From Paracoccaceae bacterium (lineage in GTDB: Bacteria > Pseudomonadota > Alphaproteobacteria > Rhodobacterales > Rhodobacteraceae), in assembly GCA_022448245.1 (NCBI GenBank), contig JAKVCO010000001.1, forward strand, positions 1 to 64,000: a stretch of 64,000 bases of DNA, given 5' to 3'. The position numbers and the translations under genes were made by a program. The notes below the pieces were generated by a model that worked only from the letters and a program-made list of their open reading frames with translations, had not been told where the DNA came from and did no database searches. Below, one piece after another: positions 56,994-64,000 of this stretch (the first letter of the stretch is position 1; every line of letters starts with the position of its first letter).

Positions 56994-57612
56994 AAAAGCG
57001 GCTGTCTTTGATCTGATCCCACGCCCAGACCACCTCGGAGAGCTGTTCCTCCTGAGAGCGGTCGCCGCCGTTCATGTCAGGGTGCAGAACCTTGATGAGG
57101 GCTTTGTAGGCTTTGCGAACCTCCGCCTTGGTGGCGTTGTCCTTGACCTCGAGGATCTCAATCGCGCGCCGCTCGGTGGCGGGCAGGCGGCGTGACCCGC
57201 TCGTGGCTTTGCCGGGGTTGCGCGTGGCGTTCGAGCCCAGCACTTGATGTGCATCGTCGATGCCAAGCCGCGCCCAGGCGCGTTCTTCAGCGGATTGCTT
57301 GAAAGGCTTGGTCTCGCGTTCCCAGACACGGTCCTTGTCGACCTGGTCCATGTATTCCTGTTCGGTCGAGCCGTCGAAGGCGTTCCAGTTCAGGTTATAT
57401 TCGCGGACGTGGTCCTTGCAGAACCACCAGTATTCATCAGTGCTATCGGGGCTCTTGGGCGCGCGATATTTGCCAGGCTCGTTGCAGCCCGGCTTATCGC
57501 AGACACGCGTAGATGTCTCGAACGCACCAGACATGCCCCGGCGCCCCCGGGTGTTTTTCTTCTTCGCGGAAGACACTGACATGTCGAAACCGAACGGATC
57601 GTCCTTAGACAT
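56986..57612 (-). CDS. J-domain protein (DnaJ-like co-chaperone)
   Basis: 208 residues with the J domain at the C-terminus (RRAIEILEVKDNATKAEVRK; ALIKVLHPDMNGG), including the essential HPD. The N-terminal part has Cys residues in CDKPGCNEPG and WFCKDHVREYN, possibly a metal-binding knuckle. It stimulates Hsp70 ATPase for particular clients. It is divergent from bolA, an arrangement common in Rhodobacterales, and lies near cobS. Confidence 0.9.
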   Translation of the reverse strand: MSKDDPFGFDMSVSSAKKKNTRGRRGMSGAFETSTRVCDKPGCNEPGKYRAPKSPDSTDEYWWFCKDHVREYNLNWNAFDGSTEQEYMDQVDKDRVWERETKPFKQSAEERAWARLGIDDAHQVLGSNATRNPGKATSGSRRLPATERRAIEILEVKDNATKAEVRKAYKALIKVLHPDMNGGDRSQEEQLSEVVWAWDQIKDSRFFK

Positions 57613-57706
57613 CGCGGCACTCCTTTCCGACTCGGAGAGTGGAGTTTAAGGTCTATCGCGCGAGGATAAAGAGGCGGGGACGAAAAAGTTGGGGATTGCA
57701 GTCGAG

Positions 57707-57940
57707 ATGGAGACGCGCCTGCGTGATGCGCTGGCGCCAACCGAGATGCAGCTGATCGATGAAAGCGAAAGCCATCGGGGTCATGCAGGCTATCAGGAAG
57801 GCGGCGAAAGCCACTGGCGCCTTGTCATCGCAAGTGCCGAACTAACGGGCAGCCTCGTTGCAAAGCACCGCGCGATCTACGCAGCGCTTGGCAAGGACAT
57901 CATGGCGCGCATCCACGCGCTGGCCATAGAAATAAGGTAA
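57707..57940 (+). CDS. bolA: BolA family protein
   Basis: 77 residues from ATG 57707 (a TTG at 57689 is in frame). The BolA fold is shown by ESESHRGHAGYQEGGESHWR, carrying the conserved His residues that coordinate Fe-S clusters with monothiol glutaredoxins, and KHRAIYAALGKDIMARIHAL. It is divergent from the J-domain gene and ends exactly where the convergent DUF4177 gene ends. Confidence 0.9.
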   Translation: METRLRDALAPTEMQLIDESESHRGHAGYQEGGESHWRLVIASAELTGSLVAKHRAIYAALGKDIMARIHALAIEIR

Positions 57941-58516
57941 TTACTCCGCCGCGATCTTGCGTGCGCGCACCTGCGCGGCACGCACAGCCGAGGCAGGGTT
58001 CACCACGCGTGGCGTCATCGGTGCCGTGGGCATCAGATCTTTGACAAGCTTGTCGATGCTCTGACGCTTGGGGTCAGGGGGGGCATGGGGGCCCGGTTCC
58101 GCAGTCTGCGTTTCGGTTGTGACAGGCGCCTCTGTCGCCGTGACCGGCGTCTCGAGGAGAAGCGGGCCTTCCTCATCAGCTTTTTCGTTTAGGCTGGAAG
58201 TCGCCGGTGCACCCGTGCGTGCGGCCTCGTGCGAGGTTGCCTCTGCCCGTACTTCATCCGGCAGGTTCGCCGCAGCGGGCCCCGGGATGCGGCGCCTAAA
58301 GATCAGTACGTTCTGATAGACGGTATGCTTTGAGGCAAAGCCCACACGCTCTTCAGCAGGCATGGTGTCTGCGCGGACGTAATGCCAGCCTTCTGCACCA
58401 AGCTCATTCATCGTGGTTTCGATAGTTTGAGCAAAGCTCTCGCCGCCGTCGCGTGCGCTGCTATGGCCCTTCGTTTTTACTGGCGTTGGAACAACGCGGT
58501 ACTGATACTTGTCCAT
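57941..58516 (-). CDS. DUF4177 domain protein
   Basis: 191 residues. The first ~75 match the DUF4177 domain (YQYRVVPTPVKTKG; TTMNELGAEGWHYVRADTMP; TVYQNVLIFRRRIP). The remainder is a Pro/Ala/Thr/Glu-rich, probably disordered tail ending in a basic helix (RAAQVRARKIAAE). Function is unknown. It is convergent with bolA and shares the upstream gap with the terminator at 58622. Confidence 0.8.
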   Translation of the reverse strand: MDKYQYRVVPTPVKTKGHSSARDGGESFAQTIETTMNELGAEGWHYVRADTMPAEERVGFASKHTVYQNVLIFRRRIPGPAAANLPDEVRAEATSHEAARTGAPATSSLNEKADEEGPLLLETPVTATEAPVTTETQTAEPGPHAPPDPKRQSIDKLVKDLMPTAPMTPRVVNPASAVRAAQVRARKIAAE

Positions 58517-58621
58517 AACGCTCCCCCCACGACGTGCACGGTAGACAGATTTACAGCGGCTGCAATTTCACCTGCCCGAAACGGATCGTTGCCAAAACGG
58601 GAACAATGGATTCCGCCGTAA

Positions 58622-58647
58622 AAAAAGGCGACCAGAGCCGCCTTTTT
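58622..58647 (-). terminator. rho-independent terminator for the VPLPA-CTERM gene
   Basis: AAAAAGGCG and CGCCTTTTT pair around an 8-base loop 20 bp after the minus-strand gene that stops at 58667. The A-run on one arm and T-run on the other make it bidirectional. Confidence 0.85.
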
Positions 58648-58666
58648 CGATGCTATCGCCTGTCGC

Positions 58667-59323
58667 TCAGACAGCCGCGTTGCGGCGGCGCACGCCGAAG
58701 ACAGCGCCGAGACCGGCGAGCAGCAGCAGACCACTAGCAGGAAGCGGAACAGGCGCGATCGCGACCGTGTCAATCAGAGCGCCGCAATTGCCGCAGCCTT
58801 GGTACTTGGAGCCGCCATCGGCGCCGAAGGTCAGTGCGAAGGAGCCTGCGTCGAGGACGACGAAGGTCGTCGTTATCTCGGTCCACACGCCCCACGGATA
58901 GTCGTCATTCGGCGCGCCGGTGACTTCTTCCGAGAAGATTTCAGAACCGTCTTCCGTGTCCGTTAGGCTCCATACCAGGTCGTTGGTCGTCGTGTTGAGG
59001 TCGTTGACCCGCGGGCTGTACCAGAAGGTCAGTTCCCACGCACCACGCGTCAGATTGATCAGCTGAGTGATCGAAGAATCCTGGTTGGTGTCGAGTTCGA
59101 CATAGTTGTCGTGCGTGTGAGCATCCACAGCACCGATCGTCGGATCCGTCTGGATCTCAACGTTGGGACTGCCGGTCCAGCCTGGGACGCCCGGGAAGAT
59201 TTCCCAGTTGCCGTTGATCGTCTGGCCACCCAGATCCTCAAAGCTGCCGTTTGTGATAGTCGTTGCCGAAGCTGGCAAAGCAAGAGCGACGACGGTCGCC
59301 GCCGCAGTGATAATTTCACGCAT
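58667..59323 (-). CDS. VPLPA-CTERM exported protein (DUF642-like)
   Basis: 218 residues: a short Sec signal peptide (MREIITAAATVVALALPASA), a beta-sandwich starting ITNGSFEDLGG with VPGWTGSPNVEIQT, typical of DUF642/carbohydrate-binding-like domains, and the sorting tail VPLPASGLLLLAGLGAVFG plus RRR. VPLPA-CTERM tails are processed by exosortases and used for surface or polysaccharide-associated proteins. No exosortase gene is in the window. The EPS-type regulator domain at 6596 belongs to a family often found with such systems; that link is inference. Confidence 0.87.
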   Translation of the reverse strand: MREIITAAATVVALALPASATTITNGSFEDLGGQTINGNWEIFPGVPGWTGSPNVEIQTDPTIGAVDAHTHDNYVELDTNQDSSITQLINLTRGAWELTFWYSPRVNDLNTTTNDLVWSLTDTEDGSEIFSEEVTGAPNDDYPWGVWTEITTTFVVLDAGSFALTFGADGGSKYQGCGNCGALIDTVAIAPVPLPASGLLLLAGLGAVFGVRRRNAAV

Positions 59324-59493
59324 GAGTTCACCCCTTAAAAGAACGTGGCGAATATATGGCCGATTCAGGGCGTCATTGGAACGGTCAAATTGCCCGAAAT
59401 TTCCCCCTATCTCCCGTTCTTGTGCTCGAACGGGAAACAGTAAGGACGCAAACCAAAAAATGGTCCGCGCAGCGCATCAATCGCTTTGGACCT

Positions 59494-60996
59494 TTAGAGG
59501 CCGAGTTTCGCTTTGACGATCTGGTTCACGGCGGCCGGGTTGGCCTTGCCCCCAGTGGCCTTCATCACCTGACCCACGAACCATCCAGCGAGCTTCGGGT
59601 TGTCCTTGGCCTTTTCGACCTGGGCAGGGTTGGCGGCGATGATCTCGTCCACGGCGGTCTCGATCGCACCAGTATCAGTGACCTGCTTCATGCCGCGGGC
59701 TTCCACGATCTCGGCCGGGTTACCACCTTCTGTATAGACGATCTCGAAGAGGTCCTTAGCGATCTTGCCCGAGATATCGCCCTTCTTGATCAGCGCGATG
59801 ATCCCTTTGAGCTGGGCAGGCGACACGGGGCTGTCCGAGAGCTCCCGGTCGTCTTTCTTGAGGCGCCCAAAGAGGTCGTTGATCACCCAGTTGGCGGCCA
59901 GCTTGCCGTCGATCTCGGCCACTTCCTCGAAGAAGGCGGCGGCGTCGGTTTCGGCGGTCAGCACGCTGGCGTCATAGTCCGACAATCCGAAGTCCGCGAT
60001 GAAGCGGGCCTTCTTGGCGTCGGGCAGTTCTGGCAGCCCGGAAGCGATGTCGTCGACCCACCCCTGCTCAATCTCCAAAGGAAGGAGGTCAGGGCAAGGG
60101 AAGTAGCGATAGTCATGTGCTTCTTCCTTGGAACGCATGGAGCGGGTTTCGCCCTTCACAGTGTCGAAAAGGCGGGTTTCCTGAACGATCTCACCGCCGT
60201 CTTCGACGATGGCGATCTGGCGGCGCGCCTCATATTCGATGGCCTGCTGGATGAAGCGCATGGAGTTCATGTTCTTGATCTCGCAGCGCGTGCCCAGATG
60301 GCCGAAATCACCGGTTTCATAATAGCGTTCGTAGGCACCGGGCATGCAGACGGACACGTTCACATCTGCGCGCAGGTTGCCGTTTTGCATGTTGCCGTCG
60401 CAGGTGCCCAGATAGCGCATGATCTGGCGGAGCTTGGCCACATAGGCGGCAGCTTCCTCAGGGCCACGGATGTCCGGGCGGGAGACGATCTCCATCAGCG
60501 CGACGCCTGTGCGGTTGAGGTCCACGAAGGACATATGCGGATCCATATCGTGAATGGATTTACCGGCGTCCTGCTCGAGGTGGATACGCTCGATGCGCAC
60601 CATGCGCGCGGTCCCGTCGCCCAGTTCAACCAGCACCTCACCTTCGCCCACGATCGGTTCGTAAAGTTGGGAGATCTGATAGCCCTGCGGCAGGTCAGGG
60701 TAGAAGTAGTTCTTGCGGTCGAACGCGCTCTTGAGGTGGATCTCAGCCTTCAGGCCGAGCCCTGTGCGCACGGCTTGGGCCACGCATTCCTCATTTATGA
60801 CGGGCAGCATGCCGGGCATACCTGCGTCAACGAAAGCCACGTTGGAATTAGGCTCTGCACCGAAGGTCGTGGACGCGCCGCTGAAGAGCTTGGCGTTCGT
60901 GGCCACCTGGGCATGGACCTCCATCCCGATGACGAGTTCCCAATCCTGCTTTGCGCCCTGAATGGTGCGCGGCTTAGGCGGCGTGATGTCGAGCAT
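59494..60996 (-). CDS. gatB: aspartyl/glutamyl-tRNA amidotransferase subunit B
   Basis: 500 residues. The N-terminal kinase-like domain has the GatB hallmarks [32 protein letters not shown] and [14 protein letters not shown]. The C-terminal YqeY-like domain ends [19 protein letters not shown]. GatB activates misacylated Glu-tRNA(Gln)/Asp-tRNA(Asn) for amidation by GatA. It stands alone here; gatA and gatC are not adjacent. Confidence 0.96.
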   Translation of the reverse strand: MLDITPPKPRTIQGAKQDWELVIGMEVHAQVATNAKLFSGASTTFGAEPNSNVAFVDAGMPGMLPVINEECVAQAVRTGLGLKAEIHLKSAFDRKNYFYPDLPQGYQISQLYEPIVGEGEVLVELGDGTARMVRIERIHLEQDAGKSIHDMDPHMSFVDLNRTGVALMEIVSRPDIRGPEEAAAYVAKLRQIMRYLGTCDGNMQNGNLRADVNVSVCMPGAYERYYETGDFGHLGTRCEIKNMNSMRFIQQAIEYEARRQIAIVEDGGEIVQETRLFDTVKGETRSMRSKEEAHDYRYFPCPDLLPLEIEQGWVDDIASGLPELPDAKKARFIADFGLSDYDASVLTAETDAAAFFEEVAEIDGKLAANWVINDLFGRLKKDDRELSDSPVSPAQLKGIIALIKKGDISGKIAKDLFEIVYTEGGNPAEIVEARGMKQVTDTGAIETAVDEIIAANPAQVEKAKDNPKLAGWFVGQVMKATGGKANPAAVNQIVKAKLGL

Positions 60997-61238
60997 GGGG
61001 GCCTCCGGTCCGATCTGACCCGCGCGGTGTATCCTCAGCCGCCGGAACGCTCAAGCGCGTTTGGCGAGGTTTTGTCGCCCGATTTTGAGCGGGTTTTCTG
61101 CAGGCCGCAGGGCAGAACGGCAGGCGCCCTTGCGCCACGACTGCACGCGGGTGTCCGCTGGCGGCGCCGGGCCCAGACTTGCCTAATGTCAGTTTTTTTG
61201 TGCAGATTCGTTCGGTTCGCGACCGGGGTGTGCGCAAT

Positions 61239-61990
61239 ATGCGGTTGTATTTGTTGTTTTGGGCGGCGTTCTTGCCGTCTGCCGTCTGCCGTCTGCCGTC
61301 TGCCGTCTGCCGTCTGCCGTCTGGCGTCTTTGCGATTGAAGAGATCAGACCGAAGATACGACCAGTCCATGAACCAGTGATTTTGCCGGAGGGGGTGGAA
61401 AACATCCGGCCCAATCTGCGCGATACATCGCTGCCTCATACGCGCTGGGCGCATCTGGGCGGGTCTGATGTTTGGACACGGGTGCTTGAGGCGTCGCTCA
61501 AAGGTCACGGGGCCTCAATGGTCTCCACAGTGCCAAGCGATATTGCCAGCTGGTGTCCTACCTACCGCGAGAACGGGCCTGAGAGGCGTCGGGCTTTCTG
61601 GGGGGGCTGATCTCGTCCTTGGCGAGACACGAGAGCACCTACCGGCCGCGTGTGTCCGGTGACAACGGGCTCTCATAAGGGCTGCTGCAAATCCGGTCCG
61701 GGACGGCACGGCTCTATGGTTGTCGGGCGCAATCGCGGTCAGCGCTGCTTGACCCGACGGAGAACCTGAGCTGTGCGATCACCATCATGGCCCGCACCGT
61801 GGCGCGCGACGACGCTGTTGCGCGCAAAGCCGGCGGCGGACGCGGAGGGCCGGGTGCCGATTGGGGGCCCTTTGTCCAACGCGCCAAGCGCGAAGACATG
61901 CGGGCGTGGGTCCGGCGGCAAAGCTATTGCACACCGCTCGCTTCCATTAGGCATCGTGCACGACCCTATGACGTAGCTGACGCTGGGTAA
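61239..61990 (+). pseudogene. lytic transglycosylase-like protein, decayed
   Basis: From ATG 61239 the frame encodes a signal peptide (MRLYLLFWAAFLPSAVCRLP) whose coding sequence contains the heptanucleotide repeat. It continues through IASWCPTYRENGPERRRAFW to a TGA after a run of seven G (61600-61606). One base more or less puts the reader in the next frame: LISSLARHESTYRPRVSGDN, with the catalytic Glu of the SLT fold, then a TAA at 61676. The same frame goes on with GLLQIRSGTARLYGC, LSCAITIMARTVARDD and ADWGPF to 61990. The whole resembles periplasmic lytic transglycosylases of Rhodobacterales. At least two lesions suggest genuine decay. Confidence 0.75.
61274..61329 (+). repeat. heptanucleotide tandem repeat (GCCGTCT, seven perfect copies plus one variant)
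   Basis: Seven exact copies of GCCGTCT (61274-61322) are followed by GGCGTCT (61323-61329). The tract lies in the signal-peptide region of the transglycosylase-like gene. Each gain or loss of a unit changes the reading frame by one base; at the present length the frame runs through the tract. Confidence 0.95.
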
Positions 61991-62048
61991 GACTTCCCGC
62001 TTTCGGGCCAGCCGCCTAGGCTGAGCACGCAAAGGGAGATCTAGTCAG

Positions 62049-63515
62049 ATGCAACGTATCCTGATGGGCCTTGGTGTGCTCGGCCTCTTGGCCGCCGCGC
62101 TGATCGTGGTGCTCTTCGTCAATTACTTCCGCTACCAGCTGCCGCCTGCGCCCGAAGGGCTGCCCGAGGTAGACGTGGCCGAGGTTGACGCCGATGCAAT
62201 CGCGTCTCGGATGAGTGCCGCGCTGCAGTTCAAGACGATCTCCAACAGCGACTACGACCAGGTAGACTATGCGCCCTACGAGGCCTTCCTTGATTGGCTG
62301 GTAGAGACCTATCCCAACGTGCATGCCACGATGGAGCGTGAGTTCATCAATCGCACGCCGATCTATCGGTGGCCGGGCGCTGACCCGTCACTGCCGCCAG
62401 TTCTGTTCACCGCGCACTACGATGTGGTGCCTGTGCCTGACGAGACGCTTGCCAACTGGGATGTGGATCCATGGGCTGGCGAGATCAAGGACGGCTTTAT
62501 CTGGGGCAGGGGTGCCCTTGATGACAAGCAATCCGTGATTGGCCTGCTCGAGGCGGCAGAATCCATGATCGCGGACGGCCTCATGCCCTCGCGCGATATC
62601 TGGTTCATCTTTGGCGAGGACGAAGAGGTAGGCGGCCAGAAGGGCGCCGTATCTGCAACGGCGGCCCTGCAAGAACGCGGTCAGCGCTTCTCCTGGATAC
62701 TCGATGAAGGTTCCATGATCTTTGATGGGGTGTTGCCGGGCCTGCCGGCGCCTGTGGCCTCGATCAACGTGGCCGAAAAGGGCTACGTGACGCTCGACCT
62801 TATCGCCACGGGGCAAAGCGGGCATTCCTCGCTGCCGCCTGCCGAGACTGCCGTGGGTATCCTCGCGAACGCCATTGCGCGGCTTGAGGCCGAGCCCGTT
62901 CCGGGCGGTCTCGAAGACGCCACCAAAGCCTTCTTCGACGGCCTCGCACCCGAGTTTGGCTTTGTGAACCGGATGCTCTTTGCCAACCAGTGGCTCTTCA
63001 AGCCGGTACTCGAGGGCGAGTTGTCGAAAACCAACACGACTAACGCGCTGATGCGCACGACGACCGCGCCCACCATGCTGCGCGCCTCGCCTCAGGAGAA
63101 CGTACTGGCCGCTGAGGCCGCCGCCACGGTGAACTTCCGCATCCATCCGCGCGACACGGTTGAGGATGTTGTGGCCCACGTGAAAAGCGTCGTCGCCGAT
63201 GACCGAGTGCGGGTAGAGCAACGCTCCTTCGCGGTGGCGCCATCGCCAGTCTCATCCAGCGAAACGCAGGGCTACGCGGCGATCCGTGCTGCCACCGAGG
63301 CCGTCTATGGCGACGTCATCGTGGTGCCGGGCGTGACGATCGCAGCCACGGATGCCCGCACTTACGGCGTGCTAGCAGATGATGCTTACCGCTATATCCC
63401 GTTGCTCTTCGGTCCGTCCGACGTCGCACGCCTGCATGGCGACAACGAACGCGTGGGCGTGGCTGAGATGGCCAAGATGGTGCAGGCCTATCGAGGGATT
63501 TTTGAGAGCCTCTAG
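62049..63515 (+). CDS. membrane-anchored M20 metallopeptidase (PM20D1/carboxypeptidase S-like)
   Basis: 488 residues. An N-terminal membrane anchor (MGLGVLGLLAAALIVVLFVN) is followed by an M20 dizinc peptidase: His/Asp in FTAHYDVVPV, bridging Asp in WGRGALDDKQS, catalytic Glu pair in FGEDEEVGG, Asp in WILDEGSM, and the last His in LHGDNERV. A dimerisation domain is inserted (~240-390). The long form with a membrane anchor resembles carboxypeptidase S and PM20D1, which act on N-acyl amino acids or small peptides. Substrate is undetermined. Confidence 0.9.
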   Translation: MQRILMGLGVLGLLAAALIVVLFVNYFRYQLPPAPEGLPEVDVAEVDADAIASRMSAALQFKTISNSDYDQVDYAPYEAFLDWLVETYPNVHATMEREFINRTPIYRWPGADPSLPPVLFTAHYDVVPVPDETLANWDVDPWAGEIKDGFIWGRGALDDKQSVIGLLEAAESMIADGLMPSRDIWFIFGEDEEVGGQKGAVSATAALQERGQRFSWILDEGSMIFDGVLPGLPAPVASINVAEKGYVTLDLIATGQSGHSSLPPAETAVGILANAIARLEAEPVPGGLEDATKAFFDGLAPEFGFVNRMLFANQWLFKPVLEGELSKTNTTNALMRTTTAPTMLRASPQENVLAAEAAATVNFRIHPRDTVEDVVAHVKSVVADDRVRVEQRSFAVAPSPVSSSETQGYAAIRAATEAVYGDVIVVPGVTIAATDARTYGVLADDAYRYIPLLFGPSDVARLHGDNERVGVAEMAKMVQAYRGIFESL

Positions 63516-63536
63516 CGACTTAGGTGCTGATTCCGC

Positions 63537-64000
63537 TTAGAAATACGCGCTCGCCGGGCGTAGCTGGCGCGAGACCAGGCTGAGATCAGGCATGCCGAGA
63601 CGCAGTGTCTCGCGACGCAGGATCTTGATCGCCTCTTCGGAGTTCTTTGTCAGCGACGCCGCTGAAATAGGCTCACCCACCGTGATGTGGTAGGGCTGCA
63701 CATCCTTGTTCAGCGTCTCGTAGAACAACGTGATGTCGCGCAGCGTCGGGTGGATGAAATCGAAGAGGTAGAACAGCGCCGAGTTGCGGGCGCGGATGTT
63801 CACCGGAATGACCGGTAGGTCGAACTTGCGCGCGATCATGGCGGCAGAGGCCATCCACGGGCGCTCGTAAAGACGCAGGCCACGGCGTTTCGCGAGGCGG
63901 CCAGACGGGAAAATAACGCCAAGGCGCCCGTCGTCCACGGCCTTGCGGGTGAAGGACATCGTCTCCTTCATCTTCGCGTGGGACCGCTTTTCCAGCCGCC
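63537..64000 (-). CDS. PlsC-like acyltransferase, C-terminal part (runs off the right edge)
   Basis: The minus-strand frame is open from the right edge to a stop at 63537; the Met at 63971 is internal. It contains the second half of a lysophospholipid acyltransferase-like domain: GVIFPSGRLAKRRGLRLYER (the P-S-G motif III equivalent), FDLPVIPVNIRARNSALFYL (motif IV), and a C-terminal helical tail. The catalytic HX4D motif would lie outside the window. The family includes lysophospholipid and ornithine-lipid acyltransferases; which one cannot be told from this part. Confidence 0.8.
   Translation of the reverse strand, partial: RLEKRSHAKMKETMSFTRKAVDDGRLGVIFPSGRLAKRRGLRLYERPWMASAAMIARKFDLPVIPVNIRARNSALFYLFDFIHPTLRDITLFYETLNKDVQPYHITVGEPISAASLTKNSEEAIKILRRETLRLGMPDLSLVSRQLRPASAYF

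Noticed and set aside
1-64000. CRISPR array, rRNA genes or a complete tRNA gene
   Set aside because: No regularly spaced repeats with unique spacers were seen. The only tandem repeats are coding (adhesin) or the 7-bp tract. No rRNA segment and no complete cloverleaf was recognised.

Overview
The window looks like chromosomal DNA of a marine alphaproteobacterium of the Rhodobacterales (Roseobacter group). The evidence is high GC content, the cell-division/peptidoglycan order murD-ftsW-murG-murC-DUF2484-murB-ddl-ftsQ-ftsA-ftsZ-lpxC, an aerobic cobaltochelatase pair (cobS/cobT) close to a J-domain gene and bolA, a fused ATP sulfurylase/APS kinase, and a VPLPA-CTERM surface protein. The placement rests on gene content and order; no species is claimed.

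Layout. 1-6.2 kb: the 5' part of a repeat-rich secreted adhesin on the minus strand, divergent from a three-gene type I secretion operon. Both ABC proteins of that operon have lost the residues needed for ATP hydrolysis. 6.5-8.7 kb: a winged-helix regulator fused in frame to ATP sulfurylase/APS kinase, with two identical-architecture palindromes at its start. 8.8-10.9 kb: a tungstate-type (TupABC) oxyanion importer. 10.9-15.8 kb: a TetR regulator divergent from an RND efflux pair. 15.9-24.1 kb: an unusual accessory locus with a BTAD/SARP-like regulator broken by frameshifts, divergent from a vanadium-haloperoxidase-like PAP2 protein, a subtilase, a NeuD-like acetyltransferase and an adenylation-carrier-thioesterase protein. 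24.1-27.9 kb: decayed mobile DNA (tRNA-like remnant, broken integrase, broken Rep gene with a strong hairpin, broken IS5-type element, tail of a short-chain dehydrogenase).

28-45.8 kb is mostly core: a TPR membrane protein, then the division and wall cluster (interrupted once by a reversed flavoprotein gene), lpxC, bamD and recN. 45.9-54.7 kb: a FAD-linked oxidase, a ClC channel split in a run of ten G, DUF427, aminopeptidase P, and cobS-orf-cobT. 55-64 kb: a sigma/anti-sigma fusion protein, a Tat-exported MsrB, a J-domain protein, bolA, a DUF4177 protein, a VPLPA-CTERM protein, gatB, a decayed lytic transglycosylase carrying a heptanucleotide tandem repeat in its signal-peptide region, an M20 peptidase, and a partial acyltransferase.

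The strongest candidates for something undescribed are the double pseudo-ATPase secretion operon, the haloperoxidase/subtilase/NRPS-like locus, and the regulator-sulfurylase-kinase fusion. A caution applies throughout: several of the broken genes can be repaired by one base in a short homopolymer, so some apparent pseudogenes may be assembly errors.
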